From assembly GCA_036244855.1 (NCBI GenBank), contig BQKZ01000455.1, positions 1 through 64,000 of the forward strand: DNA of 64,000 bases, read 5' to 3'. Shown here in pieces: positions 40,612 through 53,700 of the stretch. The notes beneath the pieces were generated by a model. That model searched no databases. It saw only the letters and a list, made by a program, of their open reading frames with translations, and was not told where the DNA came from. The stretch is from Temnopleurus reevesii. Its lineage: Eukaryota; Echinodermata; Echinoidea; Temnopleuroida; Temnopleuridae. Position 1 is the stretch's first letter. Each line of letters begins with the position of its first letter. The position numbers were made by a program, and so were the translations under genes.

Positions 40612-41046
40612 TTATGGAATGGTTGGCATCTTTGTTAGGAGTAAATTGAGTATCTATTTTGTTTAAAATATTCAATGTATTTTAGAGAAGTGGGCAGATT
40701 GTATGGAGGAAATATAGGATCAGGTAAATTATAAGAGAATTAACATTATCAATGACGATATGGTGCATTTGCTATTAATATTTTTTTTTTTAAATCAACT
40801 GTACATTTATAATTAATATTAAATAGTTTTTACACTCGATGTGTTTCTGTTCAGTTTTGTTTTTAATTTATATGTATACCCGTTCATTGTGTAGCTTATT
40901 CAAAATGTTTCAAATTATGTTGTGTGGCAAATAACAGAGATTAATTTATTTTAAACTGTTCATAAGTGCCATTTAACTATTGTTGAACAATGGCATCACA
41001 GTCTATTCGAAAGAAAAATACTGATAAATGGCTTTAAAGGAAATGG

Positions 41047-41263
41047 TACAGTGGAAACTAAGCATAAGGAGGTCTGGGGGATGTTTCATCAAGATTTGTC
41101 GCAGCGACAAGGAGTCATTTTCCGACAGTTCCCATAGCAACTGTCAGCGATAGTGCTTTTCATCCAATCACAGTCAAGGAATTTGTCAGCGCTGACTAAT
41201 TGTCTCTGCGACAAATCTTGATGAAACACCCTTCTGGTATAACAATACTGAGTTTCCACTGTA
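41047..41263. mobile_element. Small MITE with TACAGTGGAAACT ends, containing another MITE
   Basis: TACAGTGGAAACTAAGCATA on the left and AGTTTCCACTGTA on the right are inverted. The GTTTCATCAAGA-family MITE at 41076-41232 fills most of the interior, so the host element is only about 60 bp without it. Confidence 0.75.
41076..41232. mobile_element. MITE, GGGGGTGTTTCATCAAGA family, nested
   Basis: Same family as 18626-18788, with identical internal words CGACAGTTCCCATAGCAACT and AATTTGTCAGCGCTGACTAA. Inserted in the element at 41047-41263. Confidence 0.85.
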
Positions 41264-41547
41264 TGTATACTCGCAGCCAGTATACATGCGAGTTAATTGG
41301 AATTGTTCTTGTTAAATTCCTTGTCATGCTCCTCAAGGCCCAATTTCAGAAAATGCACAATCTCTCCTAACTTTGAAATTGTGCAACACTCACTCAGCAT
41401 CAAGAATTTCATTGGACTTGCAATAAATTGATGGATATAGAGACACTATGGAGAAAATTGCTTGTTATTTGCAAGCCCTTATAAAACTCTGTACTCACTC
41501 AAGGTTTAGACTGGTTTGTAAAATCAGAGCTATAATTAAATTGTAAA

Positions 41548-41730
41548 TACAGTCAAACCTCATTATAAAGAGCACTGATATAACAAGCTCTCGTTAAAAC
41601 AAAGTAATTTTCCTGGTCCCATCTCTTTGTATTTTATTGTATTTTGACCCTGATATAACAAGGTTTCAATATAAAGAGGTAATGAATTCCTCTGCTCCCA
41701 ACGACCTCGTTATAATGAGATTAGACTGTA
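41548..41730. mobile_element. Pogo-like MITE, full copy
   Basis: TACAGTCAAACCTCATTATA on the left and TATAATGAGATTAGACTGTA on the right are inverted termini. Inside are ATTTTCCTGGTCCCATCTCT and TTGACCCTGATATAACAAGG. TA borders suggest TA target-site duplication. Confidence 0.85.
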
Positions 41731-41769
41731 CTATGCAAGGACCCTCAATAAAAAGAATAACACAACACG

Positions 41770-42078
41770 TACAGTGGAAACTCGGTATAAAGACTTAAAA
41801 ATCCGATCCCAGTTCTCTACAACCCTGCTATAGCAAGACTACTGCAATAACAAACTTATTTATGGTAGCAATCACCTTGTTATACAGTCAAACCTCGTTA
41901 TAAAGAGCACTGACATAAAGAGCTCTCGTTATAACAAGGTAATTTTCCTGGTCCCCATCTATTTGTATTTTATTGTATTTTGACCCTGATATAACAAGAT
42001 TTCAATATAAAGCGGTAATTCCTCTGGTCCCAACGACCACGTTATAACAAGGTGAGACTGTACTGAGTTTCCACTGCA
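41770..42078. mobile_element. MITE with TACAGTGGAAACT ends, containing a pogo-like MITE
   Basis: TACAGTGGAAACTCGGTATA on the left and TGAGTTTCCACTGCA on the right are inverted. Within it, at 41883-42062, lies a full pogo-like MITE. Confidence 0.75.
41883..42062. mobile_element. Pogo-like MITE, nested full copy
   Basis: TACAGTCAAACCTCGTTATA to TTATAACAAGGTGAGACTGTA, nearly the same interior as 41548-41730. It is inserted at a TA in the element at 41770-42078. Confidence 0.87.
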
Positions 42079-43211
42079 TAAGTGCATTAAGAAATCCATC
42101 CACACCAATCTTAATTTGTGCTTATGTAGTTTTTATTTTCATATAAAAAAGTTTTCTTTTTTTCCTTTCTAACAAGAAACAGCTTTAACTTCTACAATAT
42201 ACAATAGATACATCTTTTTTTGAATAAAATAGTAACTGTTTTGTGCATATCAAAAAGACAGTGGGGCAACTGTGTACGTTAATATAAGGCGCCAATCATT
42301 CAAAGATACAATGCCAACTGAAATAGAAGGGTATTGAAGAAATGCCCACTAATGGAAGGTACACAAAGTAAAGTTGTTTATTACTATACTCAACTTCGCA
42401 GAGATGCCAACCATTCCAAATATGCACACTGGAAATTAAAATATGAATTACTATCTGAGCCAAGGGTTTTATCAGGAGGGAAACCATTGGAGTATTATCA
42501 TAAAATTAATTGGTTCAGCTGTTTGGTGATTCACATTAATTTCTATTTTCTGGAATGATTGGCACCTCCGTCTTTGTCAGAATGTTACATGGAAATTCAA
42601 GTGAATTACTATTAGCGTACTAATAAATGGCAAGTTGACAAAAAATGCTGTGCATCAAAATAAGGAGGATGCAACTTTCTTTCTTTGGCATCGCAGGTCT
42701 TGCTTATGATAGGCTTCCTTTAAACAAAAAGATAGAGCTCAACATACATCATTATATATAAAATATGAACAATATATGACGTTTTCCAAAAATATACATG
42801 GGTTAATGGGATTGGAAATAATCACAATTGCTGATCAAAGAATTCTTATTCCAACATGGATAACATTGAATTACAACATTATTTGAGCTGCTATTAAAAA
42901 AAATTTACCCATTGTTAAAATCATTAATTTGAATTCATGATTGTGTTAATTCTCTCTACATTTCTGCAAAATAAAAAAAAGGAATTTGAAACAAATATTT
43001 AATCAAGAAAAATCTAAATTTCCCAAACCCCCAAATTACCACCTATAATTTCTGCTCCATAATCTAAATCTGTTTCTAAATTTATTTGTATTATATAAAT
43101 AATCGCATGTATACATTTAGCACCTTTTATCAAAAGACGGGAGTGGCGTGTAAACACAATAAAGTAAAAATAAAAAAGATGGCATCATACACAGTTTAAA
43201 CTAAAACATGA

Positions 43212-43374
43212 TACAGTCGAACCTCGTTATAAAGAGCACTGACATAATGTGGTAATTTTCCTGGTCCCATCTCTTTGTGTTTTATTGCATTTTGACCCTG
43301 ATATAACAAGATTTCAATATAAAGAGGTAATTCCTCTGGTCCCAACGAACTCATTATGACGAGGTTAGACTGTA
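43212..43374. mobile_element. Pogo-like MITE
   Basis: TACAGTCGAACCTCGTTATA to ATTATGACGAGGTTAGACTGTA, slightly shortened interior. Confidence 0.87.
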
Positions 43375-43382
43375 TCAGTAAA

Positions 43383-43572
43383 TACAGTGAAACCTCTTTA
43401 TAACGAGGTCCTTGGGATCATGAAAATTACAACTGTACCTTGTTATATCAGGTTCCTCACTATATCAGGGTAAAAAAAACAAAGAACTATAAAGAGCTGG
43501 GACCAATAAAATCACCTTGTTATAACAGGTATCTCGCTATATCCGACCTCTTTATAACGAGGTTCCACTGTA
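43383..43572. mobile_element. Pogo-like MITE, divergent subfamily
   Basis: TACAGTGAAACCTCTTTATA to TTTATAACGAGGTTCCACTGTA, with inner words CCTTGTTATATCAGGTTCCT. It starts 9 bp after the previous element ends. Confidence 0.87.
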
Positions 43573-43607
43573 AAAGATACCTATGTGTAATAATAACAAT
43601 AATAATA

Positions 43608-43695
43608 TATGCAATTTATATAGCGCACATATCCTCTCTCTTTGCTGAGTGCTCAAGGCGCTTTGCATTTATTACCCTGGCTTTAGCCCGGAAGC
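43608..43695 (-). mobile_element. SINE body fragment
   Basis: TATATAGCGCACATATCCTC, TGCTGAGTGCTCAAGGCGCT and TTACCCTGGCTTTAGCCCGG are the reverse complement of the 3' body of the SINE at 10164-10455. The tRNA-like head is missing. Confidence 0.75.
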
Positions 43696-44684
43696 CACCA
43701 AATGAATGACTGATTATTCATTTCATCAATTAGATATAGACAGCACAAGTCAGAATTCTTTGCTATGCTATGACAATATAAATGCCCAGAACAATTGGAT
43801 AATATATTGTTTTGGGGAGCAGTTTTGGTGTCATGGTGTAGCAAAGATTTCTGACTTGCACTGTGCATTGATATACATGATATGTATAAAAAGAGCACTT
43901 TAGAATGACCATCCTACATCATACACTTCTTCAAGGCACATAAGTCACAAGTAAAATAATATTCATATCAGAAAGAAATACTTTTCCGATTGAAAGAATG
44001 CTAAGAGTAATCAACCCATAATACATGTATTATACATATTGGTGAGATGTTGAGAGAGTTAAATGAAAACAAAAATATTTACAAAAGAAAGAATGATGAT
44101 TGAAATGAAATTATTACAATGTTATGAATAGTATACAATTGAATCAATAGTAAATAACATGCAAAAAGTAAACTAGATATTCTAAACATACAAAATTTGA
44201 ATACTTTGCATATGAAATGCCCGTCCAAAAATAGGATGCCCAACTAAATAAGCTCAAGATAGTATTCTATATGTATTGCGTAAACCAATTAACCTATTGA
44301 CGAACAAGATATGTTGCATTCTTACAGATAGAAGAGACAAATTTTACTCTACAGTTCCACCTCTCATATTCAGATGTGACAACTTTTCACCTGGTTGATA
44401 CATACATACTGGTAACCAAGGTTATCTTTGTGAGGTGATCAATTTTTTCTTTCTTGTCATTACCAGCAGCACCTTCCATTGGCAAGTCTTGTATCTGCTC
44501 CTGGCATGTTGCATAATTTGAATGAGCTCTTATTTCATTGAGTTTGAAATGACCCTTTCCAATATATCAGTGGATGAAAGAAAATTCAAAGAAATATTAG
44601 TTTTATCAATACCAATAACCTACAATAAAAGGTAAAATAAGAGAGGTCAAACTTTGTATGAACAAATCTTTGATATCCTATACA

Positions 44685-44880
44685 CTTTAGATAGTTGCTA
44701 GAATGTTGCGATCAATTGCAAGTCAACCACAAATCAGTTGCAAATTGAAACCCATATTTTCATTCACGCACAGTTTGCACTTCTAAGAAGATGTGCGTGT
44801 ATGTAACAACAATTTTGAGTGGCAGATGCCTATCAACTGCAACTTGCAAATGATTGCAATTTTCTTGGAACATCCCCTTG
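44685..44880. mobile_element. Eroded Harbinger-like MITE
   Basis: ATTGCAAGTCAACCACAAATCAGTTGCAAATTG and ACTGCAACTTGCAAATGATT are the subterminal motifs of the GGGGGTGTTG family. Terminal Gs and Cs are largely lost. Confidence 0.6.
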
Positions 44881-45298
44881 TTACAACATGATCTTTAGTT
44901 TGGCAAGGCAAGAAAAATAAGTTCGTAGGTGCAAAAGGTAAAAATGGCCAAATAAAATATGCTAACAATACAGCATCAAAAATATAATAAGAGAACTAAT
45001 GAGAAAATTGTTAGGATGTAGATGATACATGAATCATGATGTGCAAACAATGAATAGTTATGACAGTATTCCCAAGAAATGGCTACCAGCCAGCAACACT
45101 GTTCAGGAGGTAATGGAAAAGCTACTGTCTTAGCATACAAAAATTTGAGTAAATTCCCTGATTTGACACGTCAGCGAGTTGTTATTTCTACGTTTTAAAT
45201 TAATATTGTACAGAAGTCATAGGTATTCTAATGAGTGAAAATTTGAGTGAATTCATGGTCGTGACATTTCCAATAATGTCCATATTATGAAGTACATG

Positions 45299-45627
45299 TA
45301 CAGTCCAACCTCGTTATAAAAGCACTGATATAACGAGATCTTGTTACAACAAAGTGATTTTGTTGGTCCAATCTCTTTGTATTTTATTATATTTTGGCCC
45401 TGATATAACAAGGTTTCGATATAAAGAGATAATTTTTCTGGTCCCCTGGGCCCCGTAACATAAAGGTTTGCGATCAATTGCTAATCTGATAGCGATTGAT
45501 ATCAATCGCAAGTCTATGGCACATCATGTACTAAAGTTTGCAATTATTCGCAAAATCAAATAGCGATTAATCGCAAACCTTTATATTACGGGGCCCAGGA
45601 TATCATTATAACGAGGTTTGAGTGCAT
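45299..45627. mobile_element. Pogo-like MITE with a second MITE inside
   Basis: TACAGTCCAACCTCGTTATA on the left and CATTATAACGAGGTTTGAGT on the right. It is interrupted after TTTTTCTGGTCCC by the element at 45446-45598. Confidence 0.85.
45446..45598. mobile_element. MITE, CTGGGCCCCGTAA family, nested
   Basis: CTGGGCCCCGTAACATAAAG and CTTTATATTACGGGGCCCAG are inverted termini, with pairing extending through GTTTGCGAT/ATCGCAAAC. About 29 bp terminal repeats with one mismatch. Confidence 0.9.
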
Positions 45628-45853
45628 TCTCTTAGCAAGTGAAATTGGAGAAAGAATATGAATTCAGGTTTGCAACATTAAAAAAAGTCATCTAGTGCAG
45701 CATTTATGAAAAATAAGAAAGATGCAAGAGACAAATAATACCCAGGTTCAAATTTAACCCATTTATAACTAACTAAAATGAGAAATAAAGAAATCTTATG
45801 AATATAAAACATGACTACATCTACATGCATATAGAGCATATAAGGTTAATTAA

Positions 45854-46253
45854 AGGCCATGGCACGCTACACGACGTTAAGTCATACGAACTTAAGACCA
45901 ATTTTGCAAATACTGAAATATGCTATAATACGTCGTCTCATGGTGAGGTTCTTGATACTTGAAACCTAATTAAGTACAAATTATCAAGTACCTAGCCGTG
46001 AGAAGACATATCATAGCATGTTTCAGTAACTAAAAAAGTGGTCTTAGGGTTGTATGACTAAAGGGGTGTTGCTCAAAAGTTGAAATTGATCGCAAGTTGC
46101 AGTTGATTGGAACGCGCCAATCAAAATCATTGTTTCAAGCGCGTCTCCTTAAATGCGCATACCGTACGCGAATGAAAATGCACGGTAAAATTTGCAAAGT
46201 TGCAGTTGATTTTGAGCAACACACCCTCTAAGTCATGAAGTGTGATGTGGCCT
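45854..46253. mobile_element. Long-arm MITE with AGGCC ends, containing another MITE
   Basis: AGGCCATGGCACGCTACACG, TTAAGTCATACGAACTTAAG and GCAAATACTGAAATATGCTA on the left are matched in inverted order by AGCATGTTTCAGTAACTAAA, GTCTTAGGGTTGTATGAC and, after the nested element, TCATGAAGTGTGATGTGGCCT. Arms are about 85 bp and imperfect. Confidence 0.75.
46062..46228. mobile_element. Harbinger-like MITE, nested
   Basis: AGGGGTGTTGCTCAAAAGTT to TTGAGCAACACACCCTC, flanked by TAA at 46059-46061 and 46229-46231. It is inserted in the right arm of the 45854-46253 element. Confidence 0.87.
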
Positions 46254-46792
46254 GTATGTGCCATTACCTTTGAGTTTATAATGGCCAACGTCTGCCTGGC
46301 ATTCATAAAAATTTGAAAGATGCTCTGTGAACGCAGATATACGGAGGAGGGAATACACTTGACCAACATTGAAGGCATTCAGCTGGTGCATAAAGTATAC
46401 TTGCATTAGCGACAGTTATGCATCCTTCCTGCATATTCCCACGTTTACGGAGAATTCTTTCAAATTTCATGAATGCTGGGCAGACATTGGCTACAAACGC
46501 GAAGGTGCGATCGATCAGTTACTCTGAAAATATCAATCGTTGACAACAATTATTCCTAAACACCTACTAAAATTATGAGGTCTTTTCATATTTCAATTAA
46601 ATATCAATTAAAAACTGCTATGTATTTGCTGACATGAAATTTTCAGCACTGTAGACCCCAATTCAATGGAAAATTGAATTGTAACCAGTATTTTCAAATT
46701 AGAATTATAATTATTTTATAATCAAATTTAAATATGAGAATATTCATTACAATGAAAATAAATACAAGCCCTAAAATTACAGTAAAGACTTA

Positions 46793-46969
46793 GGGGGTGT
46801 TGCTCAGAGTCAACTGCAAATCAACTACAACTTTGGAAATTGTAACGCGCATTTTTATTCTCCCGCGGCGTGCGCATTTAACAAGACGCGCATGAAACAA
46901 TGATTTTGATTGGCTTATTTCGATCAACTGCAAACTTGCGATCAATTGCAACCTTTGAGCAACACCCCC
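46793..46969. mobile_element. Harbinger-like MITE
   Basis: GGGGGTGTTGCTCAGAGTCA to TTTGAGCAACACCCCC, flanked by TTA at 46790-46792 and 46970-46972. Confidence 0.9.
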
Positions 46970-47207
46970 TTAGACTGAAGAAGTCTGAATTACACAAATA
47001 ACTTTGAACGTTCAAGGGGCCTTGTAATGCCGAATTGCCATTGTTCTAATATGAGAAAGGCCTGAAAAATAGTACATGAAAATTTGTAGCTTTACACTTC
47101 ACCAGCATTATTAAGTTGTCCACTAAATGTTCTTAAGATTTCACTTTCTCCATACACTATAAGCTATCCTGTAATTTCAAGTACACTTTTGTCACAAACA
47201 AGTGTGA

Positions 47208-47337
47208 TGTCCCGGTCACATAGGGCCCCGGAAGCAACACAATTCAACACGACTCTTTGTTCGGAGGCAATTAACTATAAATTAACAAAGAGTCGTGTTG
47301 AATTGTGTTGTTTACGGGGTCCTATGTGACCGGGGCC
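47208..47337. mobile_element. Harbinger-like MITE, CCCCGGTCACATAGG family
   Basis: CCCGGTCACATAGGGCCCCG to CGGGGTCCTATGTGACCGGG, with AACAAAGAGTCGTGTTGAAT inside as in 3811-3940. The left terminal bases are altered. Confidence 0.85.
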
Positions 47338-47796
47338 TAAAGAATGGCGTATACAACATGGAAGGGTCTTTGGTGAAGATTGGTGAAACAAAGAGTGCAA
47401 TCAAGCCGAAGTCTCAAGTTGGACGAAAATAAGATTTCCTGCCAATGTAAAAGATTTGTGTTTTAAAGACAGATTATTATTAAAACTCTGGACAGAAAAA
47501 GATTTTAGGACTTTTGGCTCTGTCAGTTGTTGTTTTTCACTAATGAGCAAATCTGATTTTTAATTTTCTAAAAGAATCAGCTCTTTAAATAATCTATTTT
47601 GCAACTTTATCAGGAAATTATAGAGATGAGTTTATGTTTTCCAATGTCTATCATTTCTTTAATTAGAGAATAGGTTGAATTTCCAATGTTAGAAGCAATA
47701 TCTTTAGAATGTAAGATAGGCTAGGAGTCAAACCTCCAAAGCAGGATGAATTCACAATTCAAAGGATAGCAGCATAATGTTTCTCACATTCACTTC

Positions 47797-50700
47797 CTAC
47801 CCTTCCATACCTTCATGCAACATTTGTCTCTTTATATCTTTGCAATTAGCACGATACCTTGAGGACGTTGCCCTTGCATTGGCAAGTTTTCTCTTGGCAA
47901 AAAGTTCTTCTTTGGTTGGATAAACACCATGGTCTTCCTTCATGTGGAAGGCAAGGTAATCTGTGCGAGCGAAGCCCTGTCCACAGTGGTCACATTTGTA
48001 TGGTTTGAGGTGGGTAAAAAGATGCTCCCTCATGTGTTGCTTACTCTTAAATGTTTTAGTGCAGTCATCGATGGTGCAAGAGAAGGGACGATCACGACTA
48101 TTGGTTATCTTGAAATATTCCGACAACTCTATGCCCCCTTTAGGATTGAGGAGGATTTCGGCGGAGTGGTCAGAGTTTCGCTTACGCTTCCTGCCATCGA
48201 CCTTCGGAACGTCGCCTCCATTGGGTACCTGCGGTTGAGCATGATGTTGCTCATCTTCGGATCCAGATTTCACACGGATGCGCATGACGAGGTCACCTTT
48301 CTTGTGATGCTTTGGGGGGCGCCCTCTTCTTCTCTTGATCAAAGGTGAGGACAGGATCACCATTTGTCCTAGTTGATCTTGCGCCACTGGAGAAGGCTGC
48401 ACTTGCTGGATTTGCTTCACTTTATCATGACCAAGTTCATCATTGTTCCTCTGCTCAACCTGACCAGGGTTGTAGTTGCCTGTGCGACGTTTAGGTCGAC
48501 CGCTTGGGGTGTAAAGCATTTCGTCTTCCGATGGATAACTATCGTTTGGTCCATTAGATGCAGGGGTAACCGATGATGAAGGAGTAGCAAGCACAGCTGA
48601 CGGATTATTTTCTATGGCTGATGTGTTTGCAGGAGAACTAAAACTGCCATCAGGAGTCTCCATAGATGCTGCTTCAGTAGCTGCCACAGTTGCTGCAACA
48701 AAATTATTCTGATTGTCCAGAGGCTGTAATACTGTTGCCTGTGAATGGTTGTATTTTCTGGGTCTTCCTCTGCCTCTGCTTTTGTATTTGGCCAGAACAT
48801 TCCTAGCAGCCCACCGCTTGTTGAAAAGCTTCTTCCGACTAAACTTGGGTTTTTTCCTTTGCACTGGAGAGTAGTCTTCGTCTTCATAATCATCTTCATA
48901 GTGAAGGGTCTCTTCTGGCTCATCTGGGTCCTCTTGTGAGTGTTCATATGCATCATTGTCTTGTGATAAAATCTCTTCTGGAGCAACAGGCTGTACAACC
49001 ACCTCACTGCTTTCATGTACTTCATCCATTTCACTGCTCTCAGATTCTTGGGTCTTAAGTACTTCTTCACCTACTTGGAGTCGTACATTAACAGCTCCTT
49101 CAGATTGCTCTGTTTCGGAGTTAGCCTCAGATACCACTGATTTTTCACTATGGGATACTTGAACTTCTTTGGTTGAGTCATTACCATCATTTGCAGGAAG
49201 AACTAAAGAATCTTCTGGAGTGTATTTGGGAATTTCATCTTCATCCATCTTCCCAGATTCAGCTTCAGAGTCTTTGCCAAAGAAGTCCACAAGATCATAA
49301 TCATAGTCTGAAGAAAGTGATTTTCTGGAAAGTTCATTTCCAACCATGGAAGGTGGAGGAGGGAGACTCGTTACTGCAACTCCCATTGCTGGCGTCAAGC
49401 TGGCGACAGGTATACGATCAGTTGGAATCAGTTTCTTTGAGGAAGACTTGAACAGCATCTCCAGGTCTTTGGCATCCCCGCAAAAACCATGGGCTTTTTT
49501 CATGTGCTCAGCAAGGTACTGCCATCGGATGGTATCAAAGGAACATTCCCCACATTTATAAGGTCTGGTGTGAGTCCGGACATGGTCAGTCAAATTGTTT
49601 CTTCTCTTGAAGCCTTTCCCACAAATGTGACAGATGAATGGGCGCTCTGGATCTAGCTTATACTGGAATTTTTTATCTCCTTTGGCAGATCTCGGACTGC
49701 GGGGAGACTTTGCTTTCTGGTGTGGTCTAGAAGCTGGATGATCTGACGCCACACTTCCTGCAGGAGGAGAATGAAGCCCACCCATTACATCATGATGGGA
49801 CGTAAAACTAATTGATCCTGATGGTGACTCGCTCTCCGATGTCTTTGATGGAATCACAGGTCGCACTTCAGCATTCGGAGGTGATTTTTCCATCATACTA
49901 CGTGCTACTACGGTGAGGATGTCTGGACTTTCTTGAGCTGGGTTTGGTGAATCTGATGAATCACTTTGTTGACCCATATTTGGTTTGATCACGTTTGGTT
50001 GTACAGTCGTTGAGGAAATACTTGATCTCCTGGGAGCTTGATCACACTTGCTGCTGGTAGCGTCTGATTGTGGATGGTAGCCAGGACTTACGGACTGCTG
50101 ATTCTCCCCGTTTTCAAATGATTGTCCTCGATAGGGAGGAGGGCCATTGGGATGCTGACGATTAGCTCCATTAAGAAGTTGGGGCTGAGAGGTTGGATGT
50201 ATCTGTCTTTGTGGGACCTGGCTTGGTCTTACCTGTCCTGACATGGAAGGAGGGTTTGGTACCATGCCTTGTGGAAGACCTTGTTGACTGTACTGGGCAC
50301 GCAACATCAAATGGTGAGTGGCCCACTGCTGATGTTGTTTGGCCATTTGTTCCTGATGCTGCTTTTGTTGTTGCTGTTGAAGTTGCTGCTGTTGCTCATG
50401 CTGCTGCTTCAAGGCCATCTGATGCTGATATTGTTGCATGGTTGCAAAGGATATAGACGATCCTTGGACACCTATACCTGGCTGGTTAGGCATGTTCATG
50501 TGAGGAGCGTTGAAAGGTGCTCCTGGAGCTGCTGCTGAAGGTAGGCCCATGGGATTCATATTTGGATTCAAAGGGAATCTGCTTCCTGCCTCTTGTGACA
50601 AGTATACTGGCTGCTGGGGTGGCACTCCATGAGGCATCGGCTGCTGCATTATTCCAGGATACTGAGGGTGACCAACAGGTGCGTGCAACGGAGGTTGTTG

Positions 50701-53700
50701 TTGCTTCAGTGCACTGATGTAAGGATTGCCTTCCATGCCTCCAATGGCATTTTCCGGTTTGTAAAACATTTGCTGCTGCATATGCATCTGTAATTGTGCT
50801 TGAATTCCATGTGGCACTGCTGCAGGATCAGACACATTGGGAGGATATGGCCCACCAGGATACCCTGGAGGCTGCCCATGAGGAAACCTTGGGCCATGTG
50901 GATTTCCCATCATGGGATTGGACAACCTGTAGTCCCCAGGATGTCCTTTGGGGTAGTCCATCAGTTGGTGATTATCACCTTGCGATTCATGGCTCATGGC
51001 CTCAGAATTTCCTTTCAGAGACTCCACCGATACAATTACTGGCATTCCCATGTTATCATTATTGTTTTCACATTCATTTCTCTCTTCTTCGACATCTATA
51101 ACCTCCTGCTTCACAACAATTTCCTTAGTTTTTACACCATCTGCTTTATCAATAACATCACCGGCATCAGCTTTGTCTCCAACACTGTCTTTTCTCTGAG
51201 GTGACTCTTCTCTGTAGTCAGTGACATCTTCACATGACATGTCTAACAAGAAATCCCCAACAGTCTTGATACCAGATGATTCATCAGGTGTTGTGCTAGA
51301 GTCTCCTTCAACAGACTCCTGTCCTGTTTGGCTTACTTTCTCATCACCTTCCTGACCACATTCATTGGATTCTACTGCAGACAAATCTGCTCTTTGTTCA
51401 ACATCAGGAATACCTTCAGCTTTATCACTGCCAACCAGAATAAAGCCATCACTTGCAACAGACACATCATCAGATTGATCCTCTTGCGATGCTATTTCTT
51501 CATCAACATTTTCAATCTCTTCATCATCCCCTTCATGCATTTCCTGACTGCTCTCCTCCTTGCTGCTTCCAACTGGTTCTTCAGTAGGTTTTGATGTCTC
51601 TTCAGTAGGTTTTAAAAGCTCATCATTTTCATCAGGAAAATCAGCTTTGATGGATTCAACTTCATTACTATCACTGTCATTCTCATCTCCACTCACAGCT
51701 GGTTCCGTTGCTTTGGTAGTCACATCAATAACTTCACCTTGATCAGCTTCATGTGGTGCAGCTTCATTTCCATCTTGACTAATCTCTACAGCAGTGATGG
51801 TAATATGATCTCCACCTTCCATTGATTCACCATCATCTTCAACAAGCTCTATACCTGTAACTGTAATTTGATCTTCTTGTGAGGCAACATCAGATTCGTC
51901 TGCATCTCCAAAATTGACATCTGGTTTCGCATGCACTTCTTCAGATTCAGCATTCTCGTCTTCGGCCTCTTCTTCCTCTCCAATGTTTTCTATATCAATG
52001 TCGGCCGATTCTGCTTGTTCTGTGGATGCAAGAGATCCTGGATTCTCGTCAACATCCATATTTCCAACGCTACCACCTTGAGTTACATCATCTCCTCCTG
52101 CATTCATTCCTGAAGCTTCACGAGCCATCCTCTTGCGCCAACGTTTCATTAGCTTCATTCTCCTGCGACTAGTTATGACTGGCTTTTCAGGTGTGTTGGG
52201 TTGTCTCTTTGGAATGTACTTTGGTCCTCCATGGACAAGTTCTATGTGCTTGGCTACATTGTCTTTTCGTGATGCTTTCATACCACATGCTCCACAAGAG
52301 TATGGCTTCACATGAATCTTGATGTGTTCGAGAAGACAGTGAGTAGAGTTGAAGTTCTTTGGGCATAAATTGCACTTATATGGACGTACAGTTCCAGCTT
52401 CATGTCTGCCATAGGTTCCAACAAGATCAGTTGTAGTGGCTTTCGGGTCTTTGTATATGATGAAGGTTGGCACATCATCACTGCTCCTTCTTCTGGGTCT
52501 TCCTGGAGACTTCCTGGCATTTACATTGATATACTCAATCTTAATACGACCTAAATGGGAAGATTCACCTTTTAACTTGTTCAATTGATTTCCAGGTTTA
52601 TTACTCCCGTATTCCGCCCTCACTTTCAAGGATATTCTTCTACCTCGACCTTTTGGTCTTCCTCGCCCCCGAATCTTGAGAAGAGATGACTCCTGTATGG
52701 TCTCGGTACTTGACGTCACACCATTGTCAATAGTGACTGGCTGTGATGAAGAACTGCTACTACAGCTGGGTTCATCTGCATTTGTGACATCTTTGTCTGA
52801 TACATCTTTATTGACTTCTTTACCATCTGGAAGTTGCACTTCTGGATGGCATTTGGCCATGTGGGCAGTTAGCTGCCTGTCATCCATGAACTTCAAATGA
52901 CAGAGCTGGCAACGTATCAGGAATCGACCATTTATTACTCGAGCCTGGTGGTAGTATTCTTTGTGGGATAGCAGTGCTTCACGATTCACAAAGATTTTCT
53001 TGCATTGTGTGCAGATGTACTTCATGCGCTGCTTCTTCCGATGGAATTCCTTCCATAAGTCCCAATGTCCTGGAGTGGTCTGGAGATGTTTCTCATAAGA
53101 CTCTTCTTTCATGAAAAGGCGATTACATAATTCACAGTGTTTCAAACTTGTTCCCGAACTTGCACTTTCATCTTCCATTTTGGGAGTCTCCGAATTTAAA
53201 TCTCCGTCATCATTACTGGTCTCACTAACAGTATTTTCTTCAATTTTGTTTGTAGCTTGATGATCTTTCTTTTCAGCAGTCAAAAGTTTTAGTACATTTG
53301 GAAGGTTTTGATACTTCCCAGCATCAGGTCGAGGTGCAATTGGAACCGTTGCACGTGGGATGTGTCCAACCGGTGGAACACTCACGGGGGCAACTATTTT
53401 TGTCCTTGCAGTTTCATTCCCAAGTTGCATTGGCTGAGACACCTGGAGAAGCTGAACCTGCTGTGGTTGGTTCGGCTGAAACTGTTGATTATGTGGAGCT
53501 TGCGGGATAAGCCCAGGATGTGTAACTTGTTGAATAGTTGAAGATTGGATATTATGATGTGCTTGAACTTGGTATTGAGGTGGATGAATTCGTTGCTGCT
53601 GGACAACAATCGTCTTTGGCTGCTGTGGCGATTGCTGCAAAGCCTTCTGGAGAACAGAAGTGTACTGGTTCTGGGGCACATGGACAACCTGATTAGGAGG

